This document shows positions 35,227 through 44,016 of a stretch of DNA of 64,000 nt, piece after piece (the first letter of the stretch is position 1; every line of letters starts with the position of its first letter). The position numbers were made by a program, and so were the translations under genes. Source of the DNA: Halomonas sp. HAL1 (lineage in GTDB: Bacteria; Pseudomonadota; Gammaproteobacteria; Pseudomonadales; Halomonadaceae); contig NZ_CP130610.1 in assembly GCF_030544485.1 (NCBI RefSeq), positions 3,720,001 to 3,784,000 of the forward strand, read 5' to 3'. The notes below the pieces were generated by a model that ran no database searches, was not told the DNA's origin, and saw only the letters and a list, made by a program, of their open reading frames with translations.

Positions 35227-37362
35227 TTACACTCCCACCGGGCCGCCGTCACGCTTCTGAATCACCACGGTCGCTGCGCGGGGGCGCACTTGACCACTGG
35301 CGGCAACCGTAGCGTCTTGCACCAAGGCGCTTGCGTCGGCTGGCCAATTGCCCGGATGCTGAATGTTGATAAACAACGCGGTCTTATCAGGTGTGGCAAA
35401 GATGCCGGTCACTTCGCAGCAGTTCGGCCCCACCGCAAAGCGTTTGAGCTGCTGCTGGTTGCTACTGTTAATGACGGGGCCGGTGCCTTGAATATCATCG
35501 AGACCATTAGGCACGACCGCAAGCAACTGGTCGTTGGTGTACTCGGTGATACCTTCATAGCCGTTATCGGTCTGGATCCAGAGAATGCCCTGACCGTCGC
35601 CACGCTCGTCGAACCATAGTCCATCGGGACTGGCAAACTGGTTCATTTCCGTCAGGCCCGAGTGGTTATCCGTATCATCGATAGCCGCACCAAACACAAA
35701 CACTTCCCAGGCAAAGGCGTTCGGCAGACGACTTTCACGCCAGCGGATGATGTGTCCCGCCTCATTATTGGCGCGTGGATTAGCCGCGTTGGTCGGTGCC
35801 AGATCGTAACCGACGCCATTCTGTTCAAGACGCTCGCCGTCGTTGGTGTACGTCGGGGAGGAGTCCTCAGCGGTGCGCTGGCTATTATTGGTTAGCGTGA
35901 GATAGACATCGCCTGAGGCAGGATCAACAGAGGCCCACTCAGGACGGTCCATCGGCGTGGCGCCCAGCAAATCCGCTGCATCACAGGTATTGATGATAAT
36001 GCCCGCTTGATCATCGCTGGCAAGCCCCAACGCCGCGGCCAATGTGCGGCCATCACGCGTTTGAGCATCCGGTGTTAGCGGCAGCCATTCACCGCTGCCA
36101 TCAGCATGAAAACGGGCCACGAACAGCGTGCCGTTGTCCAGGTATTTGCTGCCAATGACAAGACGGTCATACGCTTCGCCGGGGCGATTGGCGTCGGCCG
36201 GGTCCCAAGCAACGTCGGAGACGTATTTATACACATACTCGTTGCGGGCATCGTGCCCCGAGTAGTAGACCACCGGCTGACCGGCTTCCAGCTTGCCTAA
36301 CCAGCATCCTTCATGGCGGAAACGCCCAAGCGCTGTCCGCTTGACGGCCCGCACTCCGCTATAGGGATCAATCTCCACCTGATAGCCGAAGGTGCGTGCC
36401 TCATTGCGATAATCATCCTCCGCCCGCTCGCTACGTGGGGTGATATCAAAGCGGGCGAACTCACCATTCTCCTCGGAGGCATCGCCTGCGGATGTGTCCC
36501 AACCATAGCGGCTTTTGTCCGTGGGGATGCCGATGCGGGCGTCGCCCTGAAAGCGCTCGCCACGATTGACGAAGATATCGGGCCAGTTCTCTTCACAGGC
36601 AATATAGGTTCCCCAGGGGGTTACCCCATTACCGCAATTATTGTTCGTGCCGCGGGTTTGCATGCCTGTCGGAGAGAACTGTGTCTTGACGTAGTCACTG
36701 CCAGCCACGGGCCCGGAAAGTTCCATCACCGTGGCGCTGGTGAAGCGGCGGTTATATGACGAGCCCGGCACATGCGACCATTGGCCGTTGGCGTCTTTTT
36801 CGACTTCGACAAGCGTGACACCGTGAGCGTTGATCTCGGTGCGCGACTCATCTGCTGGCCGCTGGCCCTCTTCGGCATTGGTGGGGCCGCCCTGAGGTGC
36901 CCATAGTGCGGCTTGGTCGATATATTCGTTATTGAGCGCCAGCACGAAACGACGCGAGGCGTTGTCGGCGTCCAAGGCAAAACCGGCCATGCCATCATGG
37001 TGCATGCCGACACTTTCCGCCTGCCGCTCAGGTGTCATGGTTTGGTCGGCCTGCCACGCATCGCCTGTGTTCAATGGCGTGCCCCAAGGCACCAACACCT
37101 GGGCCACATAGCCTTCCGGCACCACGATCGCGTCGGTGAGCGAACCGTGCACCGCTTCAAAAGCAAGCGTCAGAGGCGTTTTCTGCGCGCCACTGGAAGC
37201 CAACGCCTGGGCAGCGCCACCAAAACTGAGCATCGAGGCAGCAGCGACTCCCAAGCCGCCGCGCATCACATCACGTCGGGATACGTGCCGCGCTAATACC
37301 TCAGCAAAAGGCTGATTGCTACTGCGGTTAAACAGGCGATGATCTTCGATCTCTTTACTCAT
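35227..37362 (-). CDS. phoX: PhoX family alkaline phosphatase, Tat-exported
   Basis: A 711-residue PhoX-type phosphatase, a Fe/Ca-dependent phosphomonoesterase secreted through the Tat system. The Tat signal is at residues about 28-56 (SRRDVMRGG followed by a hydrophobic stretch and AQALA). Family motifs include NNNCGNGVTPWGTYIACEENWPD, HEGCWLGKLEAGQPVVYYSGHDARNEYVYKYVSD and the C-terminal RFAVGPNCCEVTGIFATPDKTALFINIQHPGNW. It has a well-matched Pho box upstream, so PhoB control under phosphate limitation is expected. The gene is monocistronic. Confidence 0.93.
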   Translation of the reverse strand: MSKEIEDHRLFNRSSNQPFAEVLARHVSRRDVMRGGLGVAAASMLSFGGAAQALASSGAQKTPLTLAFEAVHGSLTDAIVVPEGYVAQVLVPWGTPLNTGDAWQADQTMTPERQAESVGMHHDGMAGFALDADNASRRFVLALNNEYIDQAALWAPQGGPTNAEEGQRPADESRTEINAHGVTLVEVEKDANGQWSHVPGSSYNRRFTSATVMELSGPVAGSDYVKTQFSPTGMQTRGTNNNCGNGVTPWGTYIACEENWPDIFVNRGERFQGDARIGIPTDKSRYGWDTSAGDASEENGEFARFDITPRSERAEDDYRNEARTFGYQVEIDPYSGVRAVKRTALGRFRHEGCWLGKLEAGQPVVYYSGHDARNEYVYKYVSDVAWDPADANRPGEAYDRLVIGSKYLDNGTLFVARFHADGSGEWLPLTPDAQTRDGRTLAAALGLASDDQAGIIINTCDAADLLGATPMDRPEWASVDPASGDVYLTLTNNSQRTAEDSSPTYTNDGERLEQNGVGYDLAPTNAANPRANNEAGHIIRWRESRLPNAFAWEVFVFGAAIDDTDNHSGLTEMNQFASPDGLWFDERGDGQGILWIQTDNGYEGITEYTNDQLLAVVPNGLDDIQGTGPVINSSNQQQLKRFAVGPNCCEVTGIFATPDKTALFINIQHPGNWPADASALVQDATVAASGQVRPRAATVVIQKRDGGPVGV

Positions 37363-37426
37363 GGTGGTCTCCCCCTGATCGTTTGTATGCCAACGATTGA
37401 ACGTTAGGAGACACTAAACAAGCTAA

Positions 37427-37444
37427 ATGACAGGACGATGACGG
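37427..37444 (-). promoter_or_regulatory. Pho box upstream of phoX
   Basis: Read on the minus strand: CCGTCAT-CGTC-CTGTCAT, two direct repeats of the PhoB half-site CTGTCAT (6/7 and 7/7) with the canonical 4-base spacer, 65 bp before the phoX start. Confidence 0.85.
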
Positions 37445-37560
37445 AGTATCTGCATTTATATGAAGACTAACTACCTGCATGGCGAAGCCGTGATATAAGA
37501 CCATACTTATTAACACAGAATGCAATGCACTGAGTAACAGCGAGCCAATCGGGAGCAAGG

Positions 37561-37935
37561 ATGAGACTGATCAGCATCATATGGGTGGCGTTGGCGGCTA
37601 TTAGTTTCAGCCTGGGGCTGGTGGGTATTTTTTTACCGCTAATGCCCACCACTATTTTTATGCTGATCGCTGTTTACTGTGCCTCCAAAGGCTCACCGCG
37701 CTTTGAAGTCTGGATCCGCTCCCGCCACTATGTCGGGCCATTGCTGATCACCTGGGAGCAAGAGCGCGCCATTCCCCGGCGTGCCAAGCTCGCAGCCGTC
37801 AGCATGATCGCGTTGAGTGCATTGATCGTGGTCTGGTCGCTCGACCAGGGCTGGCTGCGCTGGGGTGTGGTCGCTTTCCTTATAATGATCGCTCTGTGGT
37901 TAGCTACCCGTCCTGAGCCCTCTTCTTCGCCTTAA
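37561..37935 (+). CDS. YbaN/DUF454 family inner-membrane protein
   Basis: A 124-residue protein with the DUF454 pattern: SLGLVGIFLPLMPTTIFMLIAVYCASKGSPRFEVWI, then RHYVGPLLITWEQERAIPRRAKLAA, then two closing helices (about 78-113). Function of YbaN is not established; it is often found near iron or haem genes. Divergent from phoX and convergent with the Lrp gene. Confidence 0.85.
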   Translation: MRLISIIWVALAAISFSLGLVGIFLPLMPTTIFMLIAVYCASKGSPRFEVWIRSRHYVGPLLITWEQERAIPRRAKLAAVSMIALSALIVVWSLDQGWLRWGVVAFLIMIALWLATRPEPSSSP

Positions 37936-37942
37936 CACATCA

Positions 37943-38449
37943 CTAAATCGGCACCTTATGGGTCGAGACCACTTCACGCAGCCCCATAAATGAGCGGATC
38001 TGGCGCACGCCGGGCAAGTAGAGCAACTGTTCGGCGTGCAGCCTGTTGAAACTCTGACTATCCCGCGTGCGCACCAACATAAAGTAGTCAAACTCACCGG
38101 TCACCACGTGGCACTCCATACAGCCGGAAACCTTCTGGGCTGCCTCTTCAAAGGCGGCGAAGGATTCAGGCGTCGAGCGATCCAACACCACGCCAATCAA
38201 TACCACCATGCCTGATTGGAGCTGTTCCGGGTCCAGATGCGCCACGATCCGACTGATCACCCCATCCCGCTTAAGCCTTTCCACTCGGCGCAGGCAGGCC
38301 GCAGGGCTTAGGTTAACGCGCTCGGCCAAGGCCACATTGGAAAGCGTGGCGTCGTTCTGAAGCAGCTTGAGGATACGCTTGTCGATACGATCCAGTTCAC
38401 CCGCTGGCTGGTCGGCATCTGAGCGCGAAAGTGATCGCTTTGCACACAC
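37943..38449 (-). CDS. Lrp/AsnC-family regulator, probable AcdR
   Basis: A 168-residue Lrp-type regulator with a 20-residue extension, then LDRIDKRILKLLQNDATLSNVALAERVNLSPAACLRRVERLKRDGVI (helix-turn-helix) and a RAM ligand domain with VTGEFDYFMLVRTRDSQSFNRL. It is divergent from an ACC-deaminase gene, the arrangement described for AcdR, the Lrp-like activator of acdS in Pseudomonas and others. The 230-bp AT-rich intergenic region is the likely control region. Confidence 0.85.
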   Translation of the reverse strand: MCAKRSLSRSDADQPAGELDRIDKRILKLLQNDATLSNVALAERVNLSPAACLRRVERLKRDGVISRIVAHLDPEQLQSGMVVLIGVVLDRSTPESFAAFEEAAQKVSGCMECHVVTGEFDYFMLVRTRDSQSFNRLHAEQLLYLPGVRQIRSFMGLREVVSTHKVPI

Positions 38450-38679
38450 TAATAGTGTCCTTATTGTCTGTTTATCAAAATTTAAAACCGATTTTATTTA
38501 TTTATATCACTTTTTATTGCCTATAAAACAGATAATTTGCAACACAAATAATAACGTCACCGCTTACTATAAAACGATGCTAAATATAAAAATTTGCGAG
38601 CACGCCAAGGTTTCACATCTACCCTCGCTAGGCAGTTTTTATGCCGCTCTTTCTCGCTTAGAAGTAGGAGATTTTTTAT

Positions 38680-39696
38680 ATGAATCTTGATCGTTTCCCA
38701 CGTTATCCGCTTACCTTTGGGCCTTCTCCCATTACCCCCCTCAAGCGGCTAAGCGAACATTTAGGCGGTGAAGTAGAGCTATACGCTAAGCGCGAAGACT
38801 GCAACAGCGGCTTAGCCTTTGGCGGCAACAAAACCCGTAAGCTGGAGTACTTGATTCCTGAGGCACTGGAGCAAGGTTGCGATACGCTGGTGTCGATTGG
38901 CGGTATTCAGTCGAACCAGACTCGTCAAGTTGCTGCTGTCGCCGCTCATCTGGGCATGCAGTGCGTGCTGGTGCAGGAGAACTGGGTCAACTACTCCGAT
39001 GCGGTGTATGACCGCGTGGGCAATATCGAGATGTCGCGCATCATGGGCGCCGATGTTCGATTGGATGATGCTGGCTTCGATATCGGGATCCGCCCCAGCT
39101 GGGAGCAGGCGATGGAGGATGTGCGCAAGCGGGGTGGTAAGCCCTTCCCGATTCCCGCAGGCTGCTCCGAGCATCCTTACGGCGGCTTAGGTTTTGTGGG
39201 CTTTGCCGAAGAGGTGCGTCAACAGGAGAAAGAGCTGGGCTTCAAGTTCGACTATATCGTCGTGTGCTCAGTGACCGGCAGTACCCAGGCAGGGATGGTG
39301 GTCGGCTTCGCCGCCGATGGCCGCGCCCAGCGAGTGATTGGCATTGACGCCTCTGCCAAACCCGAACAAACCCGCGAACAAATCCTGCGTATCGCGCGCA
39401 ATACGGCTGAGCTGGTAGAGCTGGAAGGCGGCATTGCCGATGACGACGTGATTCTGGATACCCGCTATGGTGGCCCCGAGTACGGCCTGCCCAACGAAGG
39501 CACGCTAGAAGCCATTCGCCTGTGCGCCCGTCTGGAAGGCGTACTCACCGACCCCGTTTACGAAGGCAAATCGATGCACGGCATGATCGACATGGTGCGT
39601 AACGGTGAATTCCCAGCAAGCTCCAAAGTCCTTTATGCCCACCTGGGCGGTGTGCCTGCGCTTAATGCTTACAGTTTCCTGTTTAGGAATGGATAG
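38680..39696 (+). CDS. acdS: 1-aminocyclopropane-1-carboxylate deaminase
   Basis: A 338-residue PLP enzyme that opens ACC, the ethylene precursor, to 2-oxobutyrate and ammonia. The length equals that of the pseudomonad AcdS. The PLP lysine lies in [29 protein letters not shown] is the cyclopropane-binding segment, and the two residues that separate ACC deaminase from D-cysteine desulfhydrase are both present at the reference numbering: E295 and L322. AGTAGGAG lies upstream of the ATG. Activity on D-cysteine is a possible side reaction. Confidence 0.92.
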   Translation: MNLDRFPRYPLTFGPSPITPLKRLSEHLGGEVELYAKREDCNSGLAFGGNKTRKLEYLIPEALEQGCDTLVSIGGIQSNQTRQVAAVAAHLGMQCVLVQENWVNYSDAVYDRVGNIEMSRIMGADVRLDDAGFDIGIRPSWEQAMEDVRKRGGKPFPIPAGCSEHPYGGLGFVGFAEEVRQQEKELGFKFDYIVVCSVTGSTQAGMVVGFAADGRAQRVIGIDASAKPEQTREQILRIARNTAELVELEGGIADDDVILDTRYGGPEYGLPNEGTLEAIRLCARLEGVLTDPVYEGKSMHGMIDMVRNGEFPASSKVLYAHLGGVPALNAYSFLFRNG

Positions 39697-39727
39697 GCTC
39701 TGACCAGTTCGATCCCCCATTCACTGC

Positions 39728-39764
39728 CCGCCTGGTGCGAGACCTGAAAGTCTCGACTAGGCGG
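39728..39764 (+). promoter_or_regulatory. Two-step hairpin in the acdS-mgtE interval
   Basis: CCGCCT...AGGCGG outer stem and CGAGAC-CTGAAA-GTCTCG inner stem with short internal bulges. No T-run, so not an intrinsic terminator. It begins the 300-bp gene-free stretch 39697-39996, which also holds the pyrimidine repeats at 39803-39844 and a TCCCGGC/GCCGGGA pair at 39866-39900. It may be part of a long mgtE leader RNA. Confidence 0.45.
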
Positions 39765-39802
39765 TATTCCAGCTTCTGAAGCCTGTCTCTATTCTCTGCT
39801 AT

Positions 39803-39844
39803 CTTCGTCCCTGCCTTCCTCGTCCCTACCTTCCTCGCCCTTGC
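39803..39844 (+). repeat. Three imperfect pyrimidine-rich repeats in the mgtE leader
   Basis: CTTCGTCCCTGC, CTTCCTCGTCCCTAC and CTTCCTCGCCCTTGC follow one another without gaps. The unit is 12 to 15 bp and nearly all pyrimidine on the plus strand. Confidence 0.6.
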
Positions 39845-39996
39845 CGCACATCAGAACTCAACGCCTCCCGGCGCAGACAATGCCGTGCCAAAAGCCGGGA
39901 TGGCTTTCAACCAAGCCTGCCGATAAGATCCATAGTGAGCCATCACGAGCTTTCAAGTGGTTGTGTTAAAAATGAGTGTTTATAAGGATGGACTCT

Positions 39997-41352
39997 ATGC
40001 GCGATGATGAAAAATATACCAATACCGAGGAGCAACTGCTGTATCTTCAAAAGTTATTAGATGAAGAAGATACCGCTGCCCTCAAAGAGCTATTCACAGA
40101 GCTCGATATATTAGCGATTGCGCGCACGCTTGAGTCGTTCCCCGCTAAAACCCGTGATTTACTTTGGGATTACATTCCAGACGATGTGCTTGGTGAAGTT
40201 TTAGCAGAAGTCGATGAGGATATTCGCGCTGACTATATTGAGGATCTTTCTGCCAGCGATGTTGAACAGATAGTCAGAGGCTTGGATGCCCAGGAAGTCG
40301 CCGAAGTTCTTGATGTCGCCGACGAAGAGATCAAAACCACCGTTTATGCCAGCTTGGATCAGGAGATACGCGCCCAGGTTGAGAACCTTCATGCCTATGA
40401 AGATGATGTAGTGGGACGATACATGGACCCCGAGACGGTCAATGTAAAACAAGGCGTGTCATTAGAGGCCGTACAACGCTATATCCGGATTCATCACCTG
40501 CTCGATGATGAATCACAGCAAATCATGATTACAGACAAGGATAAACGCCTACTCGGCACCTTGAGCCTGATTAATTTAATCAAACAGCCACAAGAAGCCG
40601 TGGTTGATGATTACATGGATGATTTTTTCACTCTAAACGATCAAATGAAAGTGAGTGATGCTGCTGCGTTATTGCGCTCTAAAGAACTCCACTTTGTGCC
40701 GGTGTGCGATAGCGATGGGTTATTGGTCGGCCAGCTAAACGCTGCCGACGTATTAGAAATCACCCAAGATGATGCTGACATGACGTTGAAACACATGTCA
40801 GGCGTTAGCGACGAAGAAGAAGTGTTTACTCCCATTGCGCGCAGCGCAAAAAGTCGCGGTATTTGGCTGGGTATTAACCTGCTGACCGCCTTTTTAGCAG
40901 CTTTTGTGATCGGGCAGTTTGAAGCCGTACTGGATCAAATCGTAGCGCTCGCCATTCTCATGCCCGTGGTCGCCAGTATGGGCGGGATTGCGGGTAGCCA
41001 AACCTTAACGGTGGTCATACGCGGCTTGGCGCTCGGTCAGCTTGCCGGTAACAATAAACGCTGGCTGTATAATAAAGAGCTATGGGTGGGGATGAGTAAT
41101 GGCTTGGTATGGGCCCTGGTGGTCGGTGGCATTTCCTACCTGTGGTTTAGCGACCCGCTGATTACGCTCGTCATTACCTTGGCGATTTTTATCAACATGA
41201 GCCTCGCCAATGTGTCTGGCGTACTGATCCCCTTGGTACTCAAAAGGCTGCAAATTGACCCTGCCCTCTCCGGCGCGGTAATTCTCACCACCGTCACTGA
41301 CGTGGTCGGCTTTCTTTCGTTCTTGGGGCTCGCCACGCTGATTATTTTGTGA
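39997..41352 (+). CDS. mgtE: MgtE family magnesium transporter
   Basis: A 451-residue Mg2+ channel. An acidic N-terminal superhelical domain (about 1-125), two CBS domains (about 130-250, GRYMDPETVNVKQGVSLEAVQRYI and LHFVPVCDSDGLLVGQLNAADVLEI) and five membrane helices (about 280-450). The channel motif AILMPVVASMGGIAGSQTLTVVIRG and TDVVGFLSFLGLATLI are present. Length equals Thermus MgtE. The ATG at 39997 has AAGGA nine bases upstream. A long structured interval precedes it, and a terminator follows. Confidence 0.93.
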   Translation: MRDDEKYTNTEEQLLYLQKLLDEEDTAALKELFTELDILAIARTLESFPAKTRDLLWDYIPDDVLGEVLAEVDEDIRADYIEDLSASDVEQIVRGLDAQEVAEVLDVADEEIKTTVYASLDQEIRAQVENLHAYEDDVVGRYMDPETVNVKQGVSLEAVQRYIRIHHLLDDESQQIMITDKDKRLLGTLSLINLIKQPQEAVVDDYMDDFFTLNDQMKVSDAAALLRSKELHFVPVCDSDGLLVGQLNAADVLEITQDDADMTLKHMSGVSDEEEVFTPIARSAKSRGIWLGINLLTAFLAAFVIGQFEAVLDQIVALAILMPVVASMGGIAGSQTLTVVIRGLALGQLAGNNKRWLYNKELWVGMSNGLVWALVVGGISYLWFSDPLITLVITLAIFINMSLANVSGVLIPLVLKRLQIDPALSGAVILTTVTDVVGFLSFLGLATLIIL

Positions 41353-41428
41353 TCAAAGCCATTGAATGGTGCAAGCGGCATCGCCACTCACTTCGCCCGC
41401 TAACATTTATCTAATGCTATGCTGTTGT

Positions 41429-41452
41429 GCCTCGCCTCTGCGGGGCTTTTTT
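41429..41452 (+). terminator. Terminator after mgtE
   Basis: GCCTCGC-CTCT-GCGGGGC stem (one G-T pair) followed by T6. Confidence 0.85.
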
Positions 41453-41487
41453 ATGTTGGTCGCTTTTGAACACCTTGTGAGGCTCCC

Positions 41488-42231
41488 ATGCTCCCCGATT
41501 ACTCCACCATCGCCTGGCTGTTGATTGTCTTTTCTGTGTATCTAACCGGCGTATCAAAAGGCGGTTTTGCGGGTGGTTTCGGCACACTTTCGGTGCCGTT
41601 GATGGCGCTGGCGATTAGCCCGACCCAAGCAGCCGGATTACTGTTGCCGCTATTGCTGGTGATGGATGTGTTTGCAGTAAAAGCGTGGTGGGGTAAGCAC
41701 GATAGCGCGGAAGTGTGGCGCTTTGTGCCGGGCTTGTTCATTGGCGTCACGGTGGGAACAGTGCTGTTTGGCAGTTTGAGTGAACAAGGCGTGCGCCTGG
41801 CATTAGGGATTTTATCCGTCGTGTTTGCCGCTTATATGCTGCTAAAACCTGTCGCTAAAAAGCCGATTTCCAGCCGTTGGGCACTGCCTGCGGCAAGCGT
41901 TTGCGGGTTTACCAGTTTTATTGCCCATGCGGGTGCACCGCCAATGAACATGTACCTAATGCCACGCAAGCTCACCAAAGAGACCTTTATCGCCACCTGC
42001 ACAGTGACCTACGCAGTCGTGAACTCCATCAAACTGGGGCCTTATGTGTGGTTAGGCGAAGTCAACATGACCAGTGCCTGGGCATCGCTGCTGTTAGTGC
42101 CCGTCGCCTGGATCGGTGTGCGCAATGGCCTTTGGCTGCAGAGCCGAGTCAATGAAAAGCTGTTTTACCGCTTGGTCATCCTTGCCATGTTCCTGGTCGG
42201 TATCAATCTTGTGTGGCAAGCCGTGAGCTAG
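41488..42231 (+). CDS. TauE/SafE family anion exporter
   Basis: A 247-residue membrane protein with seven to eight helices. The duplicated family motif appears as GVSKGGFAGGFGTLSVPLMALAISPTQAAGLLLPLLLVMD and ASVCGFTSFIAHAGAPPMNMYLMPRKLTKETFIATC. It is the second TauE/SafE protein of the window and clearly different from the one at the left edge. GAGG precedes the ATG. Substrate unknown (sulfite or small organic acids in characterised relatives). Confidence 0.88.
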   Translation: MLPDYSTIAWLLIVFSVYLTGVSKGGFAGGFGTLSVPLMALAISPTQAAGLLLPLLLVMDVFAVKAWWGKHDSAEVWRFVPGLFIGVTVGTVLFGSLSEQGVRLALGILSVVFAAYMLLKPVAKKPISSRWALPAASVCGFTSFIAHAGAPPMNMYLMPRKLTKETFIATCTVTYAVVNSIKLGPYVWLGEVNMTSAWASLLLVPVAWIGVRNGLWLQSRVNEKLFYRLVILAMFLVGINLVWQAVS

Positions 42232-42271
42232 CAGAACAGAAGCTAGACTGGGCCTGGAGAAGTGGCGCTGC

Positions 42272-43189
42272 TTACAGCGCCACCATCATCAATCCCACCA
42301 GCATCACCAGGGTACCGAGGGTTTTGGCAGTGGAGGCGGGCTCTTTTAGCCATAGCACACCCATCAAGACACCCACCGGAATCGAGAGCTGGCGCAGCGC
42401 GACCACGTAGCTCACTTCATCGGTCATCGCCATGGCCATCAGCACGAGGCCGTAGGTGCAGGTCATCATCAGCCCGGTAGCGACCAGCATCGGCAGGCCC
42501 TGCTGGCGAAGCGCGGGCAATCGGCGGCGCTCGGCAGGCAGCAGGGCCAGTAGCGGTACCGCCCAGGTCAGCGTCATCACCGCTTGCAGCACCATAAAGA
42601 CGGCTCCAGCGGTGAGCCCGCTATGCCCAGCCATTTGCATCAACCCGAGCGCCTGCTTATCTATCAGCGAGTAGCCAACGGTACCCGCCGCTGCCAGTAG
42701 CGCGAACCCCATAGCAGGCGTTAGGTAGGTCGATAACCTGCGCGCCTCTGGGTGGCTAAGCGGCAGACACAAAGCGCCCACCACCACCAGCGCCATACCC
42801 AAGCCATCCCACCGATCCAGCACGCGACTTCCCAATAGCGCAATGGATACCAACGGCACCAGCACCACCGGTAGCGCCCGAGCGATGGGATACAGCACAC
42901 TGACCTCCCCTCGCGCATAGGCCCAGGCCAAGCCGCCCATATAGAGCATTTGGCACAGTCCAGAGAGTACCAACCATCCCCAAAAAGCACTGGGTAACGC
43001 CGCTAATGATGGCCCAAGCAATACTAGCGGCAGCATGACCGCCCCTCCCGCACCATAAGCCAGAGCAAATGAGGCCAACGACGGCGCGTTGCGCTTACCC
43101 AGCACGTTCCACCCGGCGTGCATACACACTGACACCAGCACTAGCGCGAGGGCGGCTGGACTCAAGGATGCCCTCCTTGTTGAAGGCAT
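42272..43189 (-). CDS. EamA/DMT superfamily transporter
   Basis: A 305-residue protein with ten predicted helices in two five-helix EamA repeats (first repeat CMHAGWNVLGKRNAPSLASFALAYGAGG; YARGEVSVLYPIARALPVVLVPLVSIALLG closes the first half). Family members export amino acids, nucleotides or drugs. It lies 12 bp downstream of the HAD hydrolase stop on the same strand, so both may be cotranscribed from the Pho-box-bearing promoter region. Confidence 0.85.
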   Translation of the reverse strand: MPSTRRASLSPAALALVLVSVCMHAGWNVLGKRNAPSLASFALAYGAGGAVMLPLVLLGPSLAALPSAFWGWLVLSGLCQMLYMGGLAWAYARGEVSVLYPIARALPVVLVPLVSIALLGSRVLDRWDGLGMALVVVGALCLPLSHPEARRLSTYLTPAMGFALLAAAGTVGYSLIDKQALGLMQMAGHSGLTAGAVFMVLQAVMTLTWAVPLLALLPAERRRLPALRQQGLPMLVATGLMMTCTYGLVLMAMAMTDEVSYVVALRQLSIPVGVLMGVLWLKEPASTAKTLGTLVMLVGLMMVAL

Positions 43190-43201
43190 GTATTAATAAC
43201 A

Positions 43202-43927
43202 TCAGACATGTGCGGATTTTCCTGGCAGAACATATGGCGACGAAGCGCTCGGGGACACTCGCCAGTCTAAGCGCCGCCACCCTTCAACGCTAGCCACCTC
43301 GGCCAATACCGGGTCGGGGTTGACCGCAACCGGGCAATCCACGTACTGCAGCAACGGGAGGTCGTTGCGGGAATCGGAGTAAAACGTGGTGTGGCTGGGG
43401 GTGATCTGCTGCTCGACCAGCCACTGCTTCAGGCGCAGCACTTTGCCGCCGCGATAGGAAAAAATACCTTCACTACCACCGGTATAGCGCGCGTCTTCAT
43501 TGATGCCATGTTCGATGCTCAGCTCTACCGCCAGCACGTGCTCGATCCCCAAAGTAGCCGCAATGGGCTGAACCAGATGCCGCGCAGATGCAGAAATCAG
43601 CAGCAGGGTATCGCCCGCCTGGCGATGCGCTTCCAGGCAGGCCCAGGCCTGAGTGAAGATACGCGGTTGGAGATGCGTGGCGACAAACCGCTCGACCTCT
43701 TTTTGCACATCCGTTACCCGGCGCCCGCGCAGTGGCGCCAGGGTCATGGCTAGATACTCTTCGAGCTTTAGCTTGCCCGCATGATAAGCCCGCTGCATCT
43801 GCTCGGCACGCGCCATGAAGGTCTCGGCATCGCTGACCCACCCTTGGTCTATCATCCATAAATTCCAGCGGTCGCTGCAGTCTCCATCCAGGAGGGTGTC
43901 ATCAAGATCAAATAGGGCCAGGCGCAT
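43202..43927 (-). CDS. HAD-IB family hydrolase (SerB/CicA-like phosphatase)
   Basis: A 241-residue HAD subfamily IB hydrolase. Motif I FDLDDTLLDGD (residues 5-15), motif II LLLISASARHL, a conserved Lys in GGKVLRLKQWL and motif III YSDSRNDLPLLQYVD. It dephosphorylates a small metabolite, with phosphoserine-like compounds or lysolipids as known substrates of relatives. The ATG at 43927 has AAGGAG upstream; the longer frame to 44032 crosses the previous stop and has no support. A Pho-box-like site lies 53 bp upstream. Confidence 0.87.
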   Translation of the reverse strand: MRLALFDLDDTLLDGDCSDRWNLWMIDQGWVSDAETFMARAEQMQRAYHAGKLKLEEYLAMTLAPLRGRRVTDVQKEVERFVATHLQPRIFTQAWACLEAHRQAGDTLLLISASARHLVQPIAATLGIEHVLAVELSIEHGINEDARYTGGSEGIFSYRGGKVLRLKQWLVEQQITPSHTTFYSDSRNDLPLLQYVDCPVAVNPDPVLAEVASVEGWRRLDWRVSPSASSPYVLPGKSAHV

Positions 43928-43979
43928 GGGAGCACTCCTTTCATCGCGGGTTGGCGGCGCGTAGGGTATGCCAAAGGTG

Positions 43980-43997
43980 ATGACAGGACGATGACGC
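43980..43997 (-). promoter_or_regulatory. Second Pho-box-like site, upstream of the HAD hydrolase gene
   Basis: Minus strand GCGTCAT-CGTC-CTGTCAT: half-sites 5/7 and 7/7 to CTGTCAT with a 4-base spacer. Seventeen bases are identical to the site before phoX. It lies in the 89-bp gap between the EAL gene stop and the HAD gene start. Confidence 0.7.
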
Positions 43998-44016
43998 TGG
44001 CGGTGATATTGCGTGG

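Noticed and set aside
39803..39844. CRISPR-like repeat array
   Set aside because: Only three imperfect 12-15 bp units with no spacers, and no cas genes anywhere in the window.
39697..39996. M-box magnesium riboswitch before mgtE
   Set aside because: I could not find the conserved M-box core segments; only generic hairpins and repeats are visible.
43202..43927. Phosphoserine phosphatase SerB
   Set aside because: HAD-IB motifs alone do not specify SerB; length and lack of the N-terminal ACT-like part make the specific name unsafe.
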